In this document: piece by piece, positions 55,373 to 64,000 of the stretch
Layout of the letters: the number at the start of each line of letters is the position of its first letter
Position numbering within the stretch: the stretch's first letter is position 1
From: an uncultured Clostridia bacterium
GTDB lineage: Bacteria; Bacillota; Clostridia; TANB77; CAG-508
DNA length: 64,000 nucleotides
Direction of reading: 5' to 3'
Assembly: GCA_944389425.1 (NCBI GenBank)
Contig: CALXMH010000001.1
Location: 58,856 to 122,855 of the forward strand
Translations under genes and position numbers: made by a program
Notes under the pieces: model-generated
What the model saw: only the letters and a program-made list of their open reading frames with translations
Told to the model about the DNA's origin: nothing
The model's database searches: none

Positions 55373-58300
55373 TTATTTTTGCTTTCTCTTCTTGATAATT
55401 ATTATTCCTGCTGCAAGTACTGTGCATGCTGCTATTCCAATTATTACATATGTCATACTTCTGTCTTCACCCCATGGTTTAGTTATAATAATCTTTCTAT
55501 TCTTAACAGCATCTAGTTCTATTGGAACTGTATCTGCTACATAATTTCCTGGTACTTCTGTTTCTGAACGACGTCCTGCTGTGTTTTCTCTCTCTACTAT
55601 TTCCATTGAACTATCAAATGTTAAATCTGATTCATTATTCTCACCTGTTATTAACTTAGATAATGTTACTGTAAATACCGCTTCTGAATATCCTCTATTT
55701 TCTTCTACTTCCTTGCTTCCTTCTGGATATAACTCAATTCCGAAGCCTTCTGTTTGATATGTTTTCATATCTTTATCTTTTAATACTTCTATTGTCTCTC
55801 CTGTAACACTTTCTTTAATATCAGATATATCTACAACATCCCATGTATTGTTTTCATCTCTGTATAGCATATTTTTACTTGTATAGTTAAATACTAATTT
55901 TGCTCTTGTTGTAACTGTATCTAATGCTGCTCCTGTTAAGTAATTTGCTAATGTGTCTATTTCTCCTTCGTTTCTTATTTTTATTTCATACTTAACTATT
56001 AAGTTTGCACCATGCATTATTTCTTCATCCATGTAAATAGATATTGGTACATTTTCTTGGTCTAATCCTAAAACATTTTTGCTAAGTCCTTTTTCAGTAT
56101 CTATTATAACTGTTCCATCTGCTAGTACAACTTTTAAAGTCATAATTTGTGTTTCTATTACAAGTTTTGTTTTTGGTCTTTCCATTAATGCTAAGTTAAG
56201 CTCATGAATATCACTTATACTTACATTATTTGCTTTAAATTTAGTCATTTTACTCTCTGCCATCATATAAGTTTCATTTGCTAGTGTTTCTACTGCTTTT
56301 TGCCTTTCTTCTCCTGTTAATTTATCAATATTTTCAACATCTATTTTAGTTGCTTTATTTAGTGTCATTACTTGATATTTATTAATGCTATATGCTCTTG
56401 TTCCTGGTGTATTTATATCACCTTCCATATCTTTGGCACTGCTTCTTCTGTTTTCTATTGTACTTTCATCTATTATATCTTGACATATGCTATTTATTAC
56501 TTCTGCTATATCTACATCATATAATTTGTATACTGTACCTCTTCTTGGTTCTTCTTCTGTACCAAATATTTCGTCATTATCTTTTGTTAAAATTGTTGTA
56601 AGCTCTATTTGATTATCATCTGTTGCTATTTCTAGTTGTTTTATTACTTGTTCAATATTTTGAACAGTTTCATCTGAGTCTGTAAGTACTATCATTATTT
56701 TTTGTTTAGCATCGTCGGAATAGCTATTTGTTGCAGCTTCTAATCCATATCCTATTGCTGTTTCGTTATTTGAGCCTAAATTATTTATTTGTGTTTGCAA
56801 TCTATTTTGGTTATTAGATGGATTTACTAAAACTTCGGCAACATCATTAAACTTGGTTAATCCTATTTTTACTTCTGGAAGCTCACTGTATATACCATTT
56901 GCAATATCAGTGGCTGTGCTTTTTATATTATCTATATTTCCATTCATACTTCCAGAAACGTCTACAACTAGCATAATTTCTACATGTTCATACGTTGTTT
57001 CTGTTCCTTCTTTATCGTAAATGTCTCCTGTTGAAATTCCTTGGTAGTCTTGTCCGTTATATTTTAAGTTTTGCTGTAATTGCTCATTTGTTCCATATGT
57101 GTAGTTTATTTTATAGTTTCCAGATGCAAGGTTTATAAAGCTATATCCACCTTCTAGCATTTGTCCATTACTTAATGATAATACTGCTCTTGTTTGCTGA
57201 GTTTTAAGTTTTAAGTATACATCTTTGCTTGAATCTGTTGGGTGTTTAAAGTATTCTATTAAGTCCACTTGTATTCCTTGTACAAGTGGTTCATCATCTT
57301 GTCTTATACCGTCACTTATTATTTGGTTATTTATTAATTTTTGTACATTTTCTGTTTTTAAATCTTCCCAAACATTTCCTTCTAGTACATTTCCATAACC
57401 TATTATATTTCCATTTTCATCTCTGTTTATATCATCTTCGTTTTCTCCGTCCATTGAGTCTCCATTATTTGCACTTTCTGCAAGTCTTAATTTTAAAGAT
57501 GGTGCTTTTTCTTCATCGTCTTCTTCATATTCTCTTGTTTCTTTTGGATTTGCATTACCTGGTTGTGAGTCTGAATCTATTAATCCAGAAATGCTTCCAT
57601 CTGCAATATAATATGTTTTGTATCCATTTATTTCTGTCATACTTACTTTTCCAGCATCATTTTCATCTAGCTCTATTTTACCTGTTTCGTCTTTTGTTAC
57701 TTTGAATATAATGTGTACTTCTAGGTATTCACCTTTTTGTACTCTTAAATCTTCTCTATCTAGTCCTGTTGTATATATTTTGTTATATTCATCTGAATAT
57801 GGGTTACTTACATTATCATATTTAGAATTTGCGCTCCATGTTATTTCTATTTTATCTGTTTTATTTCTAGGTTCTCCTTCTGATATTTCATCATATTTTA
57901 CTTGTGCCCATGATGTTATATCAAAATCTCTATATTGTTCTGCATATTCTAAGTCTTTGCTAAAATAGTTCGCAAGTTCTGATATTTGTACTTCATCTTT
58001 TTCCCCTGCATTTCTAATTACTATCATGTAATCTAAGTATGCCTCTAATTCAGATTGTTCTTTGCTTCCTAATATTTCTAATAATCTATCTATTGTTTCT
58101 TGGTCAGGAGCATGACTTAGTAATTCATCTAATGTCCATAGGTAATCTGCTCTGTTTATTTCTTGTACATATTCATCTCTTTCTATATTTGAATTAATAT
58201 TTCTTATATCCTTTTCTGAGAATATGTAACTTTGCTTATCTCCTTTTATGCTAAATGTTGCTTCATATAGGTCTGTTCTTAGACTTGTATCTGTTTTGTA

Positions 58301-61300
58301 TCTTTCTGCTAGTCCTAAATTTACATTTTTGTTATCTACTATTTTTATATATTTTTCATTTTCAATATCCATGTGTTTTGAAATTGGATAATATATATTA
58401 TGAGTAGATGTTATTGCAGAAATTTCAAATTCTGGTTTTGTATAACCTTCTTCTGTTGTTGTTTGTATTTTAGATGTATTTATATCTTCATTATATGTAA
58501 GATTTATTTCTCCTCTTCCACCTATTGCTGTACTATTTCCTGCTATTTCTTCAAATGCATTATTTAGTTCTTGTCTTGCAGATGATGTTTCTTCTGCTAC
58601 TGAATTGTTTTTATATTTTTGATGTGTTAAATCATTTTTGTAATCTACCGCACTTCCATTTACTAATATTTTTGTTGATTTATAAATTTGTCCATTGTAT
58701 ACAAATTCTAAATCATACATTCCTTTTTTGGCATCTTCTATTATGTAATTTCCTACATTATCTGTATATGTATAGTATGATGTTCCTGTTCTATTCGCAT
58801 TTTTGTCTACTTGGTATATATTTACTCTTACTTTTTCTATTCCTTGTTCTACATTTTCTTTTATACCATTATTTTTATCTTCCATTCCGTCATGCCAAAC
58901 ATTTCCTGAAAAGTCCATTACTAAACGCCATTCGTTGTTTGTATATTCATCACTTCCTGGATATTCTGGATCTACTTCTCCTGTTCCTGGTTCTATTGTT
59001 TGTATTCTTGTTTCATAATTGCTTTTTGCCCATAGTACATCTATTATTTTTTGTGATGGAATATTTCTGTATGAGTTATATACTGTTGCTGTTAGGTAGA
59101 AATAACATCCTACTATATGTGTATATGTTTTACCGTGTTTACATGTGCCTAATCCATTTTCCACATCATAGCACCATAATACATCTTTATCTTTGCTGGT
59201 TATTCTGTTTGGTGTCCATTTTACTTTGTTGTATGTTCCATCTAGTACATTGTATTGTGCATCCATTGTTAATTCATTGTGAATAAATTCTACTTTATTT
59301 ATGTTTGTTACATTTTCTAATTGGTCATTGTATTTAAGTTTTATATAGAATTCTTCGTATCCTACTGGGAATTTGTATTTTTCTCTTGTAAATAGTTCTT
59401 CTTCTCTTTTGCTTGCAGTTGCAGTTCCTGTGTATACAAATTCTACATCTATGCTTCCTATATTTGCACCATTTTTATCTAGTTCTGCTATTACTTCATT
59501 GTTTTGGTTATATAGTTTCATTCCTATTATTCCAGCAAAGTATAGTTCTTTTTCTCCAACTTTTACACCTTGTGGTTCATATTTTAATATAAATGGTCCT
59601 ATTAATACATCTTCATAGTTGTCGTCCATATATACTGCTGTATCTAGTTTTATATTAGAAAATTCATATCCATTTCTTTTGTATGCAGCATATGCATTTG
59701 CTTCTGCTAAAAGTGCAATACTCTCTGGTGTTTCTTCCCAGTTCCAAGTAATATTTCCTTTACTTATTTCTGCTGAATACATTGCTTTTTGTACAAATGA
59801 TTCTAGGCTTCCATTTTGTGCATAAAAGTTTAATATATATGCTTCTTTTTCTGTTGCATTTCCTTCTTTACCAGGTCTTGTAGGTGGTGTATCTGGTGAT
59901 ATTACATATTTTCCAAGTGAATAACTGTATATATCTTGTGTTCCATATATATTTGTTGTTGTTCCTTCTACAAATCTTGTTCCTATTCTATCACCTGTTT
60001 TTGGGTCCACTACGGTTTCTTTTATTGCATATATTCCGCTTCCTGCTATTACTGTTGCGTTTAAGTGATTTTCATCTACTCTTGCAGGTATTGTTTGTCC
60101 ATGTTGTACACAAAATAGTTCTTCTCTGTCGTTTAATTCTTCCCATGAAATATATCTGCTTGTTTCTATTCTTACATGACATATTTCTCCTAGGTTTCCG
60201 GCATAGTCTATTCCTCTTATATGTAACCATTTGCCTACATCTTCTGGTCCAAATGTAAATTGTAAGTCTCTTATTGTAGAACCTGGATCTGAATTGCTTT
60301 CATTTGTTACAGACCATGCATAGCCTTTTATACCAGTTTTTATTTCTTGTACTACTGGATTTGAATATAATTCATCTTTTGTTCTTGGGTGTACGAATTT
60401 TACGTAGAATTCATAGGCTGTTCCTCTATCTTCACCCCATAAATCCATTTTTATTGTTCCATCTCTATCTCCTGTTTCTGTGAGTGTTACAATTGGTCTT
60501 GCAGGGCCTGCTTTGTCTGTTGCTGTATTATCTGCATATTCTACTTCTATAATAGCTTCATCAGAAACTTGTGTAAAGTTTATTTCTCCTTCTGCTTCTC
60601 TATATGGATAGTATTTTGCTATCATTGTATCTACAATTTCTTGATATAAACTATATGCTATGGTGTCATATAATTCACTATCACTTCCAGATACTTTGTA
60701 TAGAGAATCACTATATGGTGCAAATACACTACTTGCATTTGTTTGTATAATTAAGCTTACTACTTTAAGTCCATTACTTTTAGCTCTACTTAATGCGCTT
60801 CTTGTTGCTGATTCACTGTTTGGATATCCGTCTGTCATTACTATTAAAACATGGTTCTTCTGGCTTGTTCCAACAAGCATATTTGTTGCAGTATTAATTC
60901 CTCCTGCTGCATCTGTTCCTCCGCTTGCCCCTAAACCATTTATTGCTGATAATAATGTATTTAAATTATTTGTAAGGTTTGCTCTTACAGAAGGTCTACT
61001 AGCAAATGCTACTATACCTATTTTCATATTTGGATAATAACTATTTAAGCTTTTAACTAATGCTTGTGCACCAGATCTTACTGTTCTTATTCTGCTTCCA
61101 CTCATACTACCAGATACGTCTATTGCAAGTACAACATCTGGAAGTTCAGATGGGTCGTCTTTTTCTATTTCTATTGGGTTCCAGTCTATGTTTACATAGT
61201 TCCAACCGGGAGTTCCTGCTATACCTACATCATTTACATCTGATAATTCTTGGTATGTTTTAAATAGGTTTAAGTCTCTAAATACAAATGTTAATGGCAT

Positions 61301-62752
61301 ATGTAATATTTCACTTTCATTTCCTGCATAGTCTATTGCTTTTAAGTGAAGATAATATCCTGTATTTATTTGTACTCTTGGCACTATTATTTCTTCTCCT
61401 GGAATGAATTTTATTTCACTTCCAGGATCTGTTTCTTCGTTTTGATCGATTACATATGAAAATCCTGCAACACCTGTTGTTATTGTTGTATATGTTTCGT
61501 TTGACTCAAATTGTTTAAATCCTGCTGTTCCTATTATTTTATGATAATAGCTAGTTCCTCTATCTCCTGCATTTGCATTTAATGTTAAGTTCCAGCCATC
61601 TCCTCTTATTAGTCCAAGTTCAGCATTTGGTTTATCTGGTCCTATTAAATCTAATACACCATCTCCAATTCCAAGTACTGTTGAATTTTCTCCTGTTACT
61701 TCTTTTTCTGTATATTCTTTTTCGTTTTCTTCTTTTTGATATACTGTATATCTACCATGTCCTTGGCTTGTAGATATTTTCCATGGATTTTCTCTGCTTC
61801 CATTTCCAGATGTTTTAAATATTTCTGCTTTAAGTGTTACTACTGCTTTTATTCCTGCTGTAATGCTTGAACCTTTTTTATATGTTCTATGTATTTTTAC
61901 ATCTGTTCCATCTACATAGTATGCAGCTCTTAAAAAGTCTGTTCCGTTAAAATAGTTTGGTAAAAAGAATTTTCCACCTGTGTATAATCCACTTGTATCT
62001 GTAATTGTTGCAACTTTTGCATCATAATTTCTTTTTCCACCTATACCAAAAAATCCACCATGCTTATCTGTATCGTATATTTCTTCGTATCCTTCTTCTC
62101 TCATTTCTATGCTTATGTCATCTGTTTCTGTTTGTTTTAAGAAATTCATTAAATTAATTAATGCATCTCTACGTGGAAGGTCTGTTATGTTTAATGCTCT
62201 AACATTTGTTACATATGAATAGTCTGCAAAGCATTTAGCGATTTGGTCTATTTGATAGTATAGTCCATATCCGCCTCCATCTCCCCATTCGTCTCCATAA
62301 GAGTATGGATTTGCTCTACGCCAGTTATAATCTTCCCCACTTATTGTTGTATTTACAAGTGTTCCTGTGCTTACAAGTTTTACTGTTTCGCCATCATTAT
62401 ATATTACTCTCCACATTGTATCTTCTGATTTTATTTCTGTTTTGTTTTTTACTTGTCTATTTAAAGATTCATAATTACTATATATTTTATCTTTTGAAAT
62501 TGGATAATCTACATAGTCTCCAACTTTTGCTACTTGTGAAAGTGTTGTATCATCTGTTACACCCGTCCATTCTAAGGTTACTTTTTGATCACCTTGATTA
62601 TAATTTTGAGTTAATGTTATATCATAATCAATTGGATCTTCTTCTCCGTTATTATTGTTATTATTATTTCCTGCATCTGTTGCTAGTACTATGTTTCCTA
62701 TAAGTGTTAGGCATAATCCTAATGTAATTAATAAACTTAGAAGTTTTTTCAA
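55373..62752 (-). CDS. Giant surface protein with two von Willebrand A domains
   Basis: A 2459-residue exported protein, probably an adhesin. Signal peptide LKKLLSLLITLGLCLTLIGNIVLA. The N-terminal region resembles DUF6273 (MWRVIYNDGETVKLVSTG ... AVVTLKAEIF). vWA domain 1 (about residue 540) has the MIDAS motif AIDVSGSMSG; vWA domain 2 (about 1925) has VVDVSGSMNG. SdrD B-like segments lie near 1280 (GNVWHDGMEDKNNG) and 1784 (GNVWEDLKTENVQ). A C-terminal membrane helix and KKRKQK tail anchor it; no LPXTG is seen. The likely start is TTG 62752 behind AGAGGTGG, a site lying within the end of the preceding gene; the alternative GTG overlaps that site. No CGG codon was found in about 2460 codons. 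Confidence 0.9.
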   Translation of the reverse strand: MKKLLSLLITLGLCLTLIGNIVLATDAGNNNNNNNGEEDPIDYDITLTQNYNQGDQKVTLEWTGVTDDTTLSQVAKVGDYVDYPISKDKIYSNYESLNRQVKNKTEIKSEDTMWRVIYNDGETVKLVSTGTLVNTTISGEDYNWRRANPYSYGDEWGDGGGYGLYYQIDQIAKCFADYSYVTNVRALNITDLPRRDALINLMNFLKQTETDDISIEMREEGYEEIYDTDKHGGFFGIGGKRNYDAKVATITDTSGLYTGGKFFLPNYFNGTDFLRAAYYVDGTDVKIHRTYKKGSSITAGIKAVVTLKAEIFKTSGNGSRENPWKISTSQGHGRYTVYQKEENEKEYTEKEVTGENSTVLGIGDGVLDLIGPDKPNAELGLIRGDGWNLTLNANAGDRGTSYYHKIIGTAGFKQFESNETYTTITTGVAGFSYVIDQNEETDPGSEIKFIPGEEIIVPRVQINTGYYLHLKAIDYAGNESEILHMPLTFVFRDLNLFKTYQELSDVNDVGIAGTPGWNYVNIDWNPIEIEKDDPSELPDVVLAIDVSGSMSGSRIRTVRSGAQALVKSLNSYYPNMKIGIVAFASRPSVRANLTNNLNTLLSAINGLGASGGTDAAGGINTATNMLVGTSQKNHVLIVMTDGYPNSESATRSALSRAKSNGLKVVSLIIQTNASSVFAPYSDSLYKVSGSDSELYDTIAYSLYQEIVDTMIAKYYPYREAEGEINFTQVSDEAIIEVEYADNTATDKAGPARPIVTLTETGDRDGTIKMDLWGEDRGTAYEFYVKFVHPRTKDELYSNPVVQEIKTGIKGYAWSVTNESNSDPGSTIRDLQFTFGPEDVGKWLHIRGIDYAGNLGEICHVRIETSRYISWEELNDREELFCVQHGQTIPARVDENHLNATVIAGSGIYAIKETVVDPKTGDRIGTRFVEGTTTNIYGTQDIYSYSLGKYVISPDTPPTRPGKEGNATEKEAYILNFYAQNGSLESFVQKAMYSAEISKGNITWNWEETPESIALLAEANAYAAYKRNGYEFSNIKLDTAVYMDDNYEDVLIGPFILKYEPQGVKVGEKELYFAGIIGMKLYNQNNEVIAELDKNGANIGSIDVEFVYTGTATASKREEELFTREKYKFPVGYEEFYIKLKYNDQLENVTNINKVEFIHNELTMDAQYNVLDGTYNKVKWTPNRITSKDKDVLWCYDVENGLGTCKHGKTYTHIVGCYFYLTATVYNSYRNIPSQKIIDVLWAKSNYETRIQTIEPGTGEVDPEYPGSDEYTNNEWRLVMDFSGNVWHDGMEDKNNGIKENVEQGIEKVRVNIYQVDKNANRTGTSYYTYTDNVGNYIIEDAKKGMYDLEFVYNGQIYKSTKILVNGSAVDYKNDLTHQKYKNNSVAEETSSARQELNNAFEEIAGNSTAIGGRGEINLTYNEDINTSKIQTTTEEGYTKPEFEISAITSTHNIYYPISKHMDIENEKYIKIVDNKNVNLGLAERYKTDTSLRTDLYEATFSIKGDKQSYIFSEKDIRNINSNIERDEYVQEINRADYLWTLDELLSHAPDQETIDRLLEILGSKEQSELEAYLDYMIVIRNAGEKDEVQISELANYFSKDLEYAEQYRDFDITSWAQVKYDEISEGEPRNKTDKIEITWSANSKYDNVSNPYSDEYNKIYTTGLDREDLRVQKGEYLEVHIIFKVTKDETGKIELDENDAGKVSMTEINGYKTYYIADGSISGLIDSDSQPGNANPKETREYEEDDEEKAPSLKLRLAESANNGDSMDGENEDDINRDENGNIIGYGNVLEGNVWEDLKTENVQKLINNQIISDGIRQDDEPLVQGIQVDLIEYFKHPTDSSKDVYLKLKTQQTRAVLSLSNGQMLEGGYSFINLASGNYKINYTYGTNEQLQQNLKYNGQDYQGISTGDIYDKEGTETTYEHVEIMLVVDVSGSMNGNIDNIKSTATDIANGIYSELPEVKIGLTKFNDVAEVLVNPSNNQNRLQTQINNLGSNNETAIGYGLEAATNSYSDDAKQKIMIVLTDSDETVQNIEQVIKQLEIATDDNQIELTTILTKDNDEIFGTEEEPRRGTVYKLYDVDIAEVINSICQDIIDESTIENRRSSAKDMEGDINTPGTRAYSINKYQVMTLNKATKIDVENIDKLTGEERQKAVETLANETYMMAESKMTKFKANNVSISDIHELNLALMERPKTKLVIETQIMTLKVVLADGTVIIDTEKGLSKNVLGLDQENVPISIYMDEEIMHGANLIVKYEIKIRNEGEIDTLANYLTGAALDTVTTRAKLVFNYTSKNMLYRDENNTWDVVDISDIKESVTGETIEVLKDKDMKTYQTEGFGIELYPEGSKEVEENRGYSEAVFTVTLSKLITGENNESDLTFDSSMEIVERENTAGRRSETEVPGNYVADTVPIELDAVKNRKIIITKPWGEDRSMTYVIIGIAACTVLAAGIIIIKKRKQK

Positions 62753-62754
62753 GC

Positions 62755-64000
62755 TTATATCCACCTCTTTTCCTTTGTTAATCTTTTTCTTATAAAATAT
62801 ATTCCTATGCTAAATGCGCTTAATGCAAGTATACTAATTCCTGTATACGCAACTGTTGTACCTGTTGATGTTGCTATAATACATGTTACAGATTTAGAAT
62901 TGTCTTCTAAATTATCTTCTGTTACACCTTTTTCGTTATATGTTTTTGTAATTGTAAAGTTATTTTCTATTGTTCCTGCATTGCTTCCTGTCATTTGTTT
63001 TACTAATGTTAATTTTACATCTACACTTTGTCCTGGATTTATTATTTCATTTGTTAATCCAGATAAATATAGGTTTTTGTCGTTTCCTTCATACCAGTCG
63101 TTATTTGCAGATGAACTAAATGTTAATCCATTCGGTTTTGTTGCCATAAGTTGTGTTACACTTCCTGGTATGTCACTGTTATTTGTTATTTTTAAATTAT
63201 ATTCTATTACTACTGTTGCACTTCCTATTTGGCTTGCTCTAATTTCTACTTTTGCTAAATCTTCCATATTATATGGAATTTGTTTTGTTTCTTTGTTAGT
63301 TTTTACTGTTATATTGCTTATTCCAGCTTGTAACTCCAAATTAAACTTATCTTTATCTGTAAGTCCTAAATCTACACTGTATAAGCTTCTGTTTGTTACT
63401 TCTATTATGTCTGTTACTGCCGCTTCTTTTGTTTGTCCATTTGGCTCAATTGTTTTTAGTATTGCATCTGAGTTTCTGTCATTTACTACTCCTAGTTTTT
63501 GATATTCTGTAATATTATAATTATTGTTATCATATATGAATACTACCATGTATTCTCCTGATTCTACATTTCTAAATTCGTATTCACCATCTATATCTGT
63601 TACAGATATTTTCTCTTCTCCTGTTTCATAGTCTTTTATTATGTCTCCATTTTTGTTTATTAAATATACTGTAACTCCTGTTATTGTATCTTCGTCATCT
63701 TGTCTTTCTCCATCCTTGTTTAAATCATTCCATACAGATCCTTTTAATTTGTATCTTACTTTTCCATCAGAGCCTGTTTCTCCTCCTATTGGTCCTCCTG
63801 GATTTTCAGTGCCTCCGCCTGGATTTTCTCCTGAACCGCTTCCCGGATTATCTCCTGAGCCACCTCCTGTACCTTCTCCTGTGCCAGGGTCTGTGTCATC
63901 ACCACCTGGTCCTTGTCCACTTGTTTTTATTACTGTATGTTTTATTTGTCCTATTTCATATTCGTCTACATTGTTTGCTTTTAATGTTGCTTTATTTACT
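62755..64000 (-). CDS. SdrD-like surface protein, 5' end outside window
   Basis: The frame is open to the right edge, so the N-terminus is missing; 415 codons are visible. From the left of the protein: a Gly/Pro/Thr/Glu-rich linker (SGQGPGGDDTDPGTGEG and similar), an SdrD B-like domain (GSVWNDLNKDGERQDDEDT ... DIDGEYEFRNVESGEYM), the shared paralogue domain (NDWYEGNDKN ... NPGQSVDVKLTLVKQMT), then a membrane helix and the tail RKRLTKEKRWI. It is the third member of the family at 1773-7040 and 24491-29545. The next gene's ribosome binding site lies in its last codons, so the two form an operon. Confidence 0.88.
   Translation of the reverse strand, partial: VNKATLKANNVDEYEIGQIKHTVIKTSGQGPGGDDTDPGTGEGTGGGSGDNPGSGSGENPGGGTENPGGPIGGETGSDGKVRYKLKGSVWNDLNKDGERQDDEDTITGVTVYLINKNGDIIKDYETGEEKISVTDIDGEYEFRNVESGEYMVVFIYDNNNYNITEYQKLGVVNDRNSDAILKTIEPNGQTKEAAVTDIIEVTNRSLYSVDLGLTDKDKFNLELQAGISNITVKTNKETKQIPYNMEDLAKVEIRASQIGSATVVIEYNLKITNNSDIPGSVTQLMATKPNGLTFSSSANNDWYEGNDKNLYLSGLTNEIINPGQSVDVKLTLVKQMTGSNAGTIENNFTITKTYNEKGVTEDNLEDNSKSVTCIIATSTGTTVAYTGISILALSAFSIGIYFIRKRLTKEKRWI

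Noticed and set aside
1773-64000. Sortase anchoring of the large surface proteins
   Set aside because: No LPXTG-like motif precedes the C-terminal helices of any of the complete proteins; they look membrane-anchored.

Overview
This 64-kb window is AT-rich, densely coded DNA from a spore-forming member of the Clostridia/Bacillota. The gene content supports this: spoIIE, an adjacent sleB-ypeB pair, AGGAGG-type ribosome binding sites, an activase of the 2-hydroxyglutaryl-CoA dehydratase family, and many prepilin-like and SdrD-like exported proteins. I cannot name the species. No rRNA, convincing tRNA, CRISPR array or insertion sequence is visible.

The most striking feature is a systematic +1 recoding signal. 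Nine genes are broken into two (once three) reading frames. At each of the ten breaks the upstream frame meets a CGG codon, and the correct protein resumes if the C is skipped and the next three bases (GGA, GGT or GGG) are read as glycine. The affected genes are rnhB, three prepilin-like genes, a 387-residue membrane protein, an acyl-ACP thioesterase, the dehydratase activase, yqeK, and an Rpn-family remnant with two sites. Reading the other genes by eye I found no in-frame CGG at all. The data fit a genome in which CGG is not used for arginine and CGGN is read as one glycine (quadruplet decoding or obligatory +1 shift).

Layout: 1-7040, exported surface proteins (minus strand). 7408-8315, three small plus-strand genes. 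8366-10843, pyrimidine nucleoside phosphorylase, RNase HII and a prepilin-like protein. 11044-12276, HtrA protease. 12432-13120, HEPN/MNT pair. 13207-22859, LemA/HtpX, TatD, AcpS, a WG-repeat protein, a thioesterase and SpoIIE. 23145-29545, a CorC-like protein and a second large SdrD-like protein. 29831-34151, the activase. 34219-34530, an Fst/par-like type I toxin-antitoxin locus. 34568-39962, a VirD4-like coupling ATPase with two small partners, a DnaJ-like protein, YqeK and a sirtuin. 40012-40911, an Rpn-family nuclease. 43011-47483, Ddl, MurF, YpeB and SleB. 47619-48758, a diglyceride-type glycosyltransferase. 54001-55293, a DUF4143 ATPase. 55373-64000, two further large surface proteins.

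Three prepilin-like or membrane-anchored surface genes (41228-42524, 48826-50535, 51783-53571) share an unusual leader: a good promoter, a tiny ORF ending Val-His-Thr-His-Thr-His-(Arg/Thr)-stop encoded by a CA-dinucleotide repeat, and then a terminator hairpin. Two of them carry an additional structured element of about 120 bases whose outer stem covaries between copies. The gene at 51783-53571 ends in a GC-rich block of NNC codons followed by GFRP, the hallmark of a diversity-generating retroelement (DGR) variable region; the reverse transcriptase and template are not in the window. These surface genes therefore appear to combine leader-peptide attenuation, +1 recoding at the invariant prepilin glycine, and targeted hypermutation. 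A second Fst-like toxin locus lies at 51264-51616.
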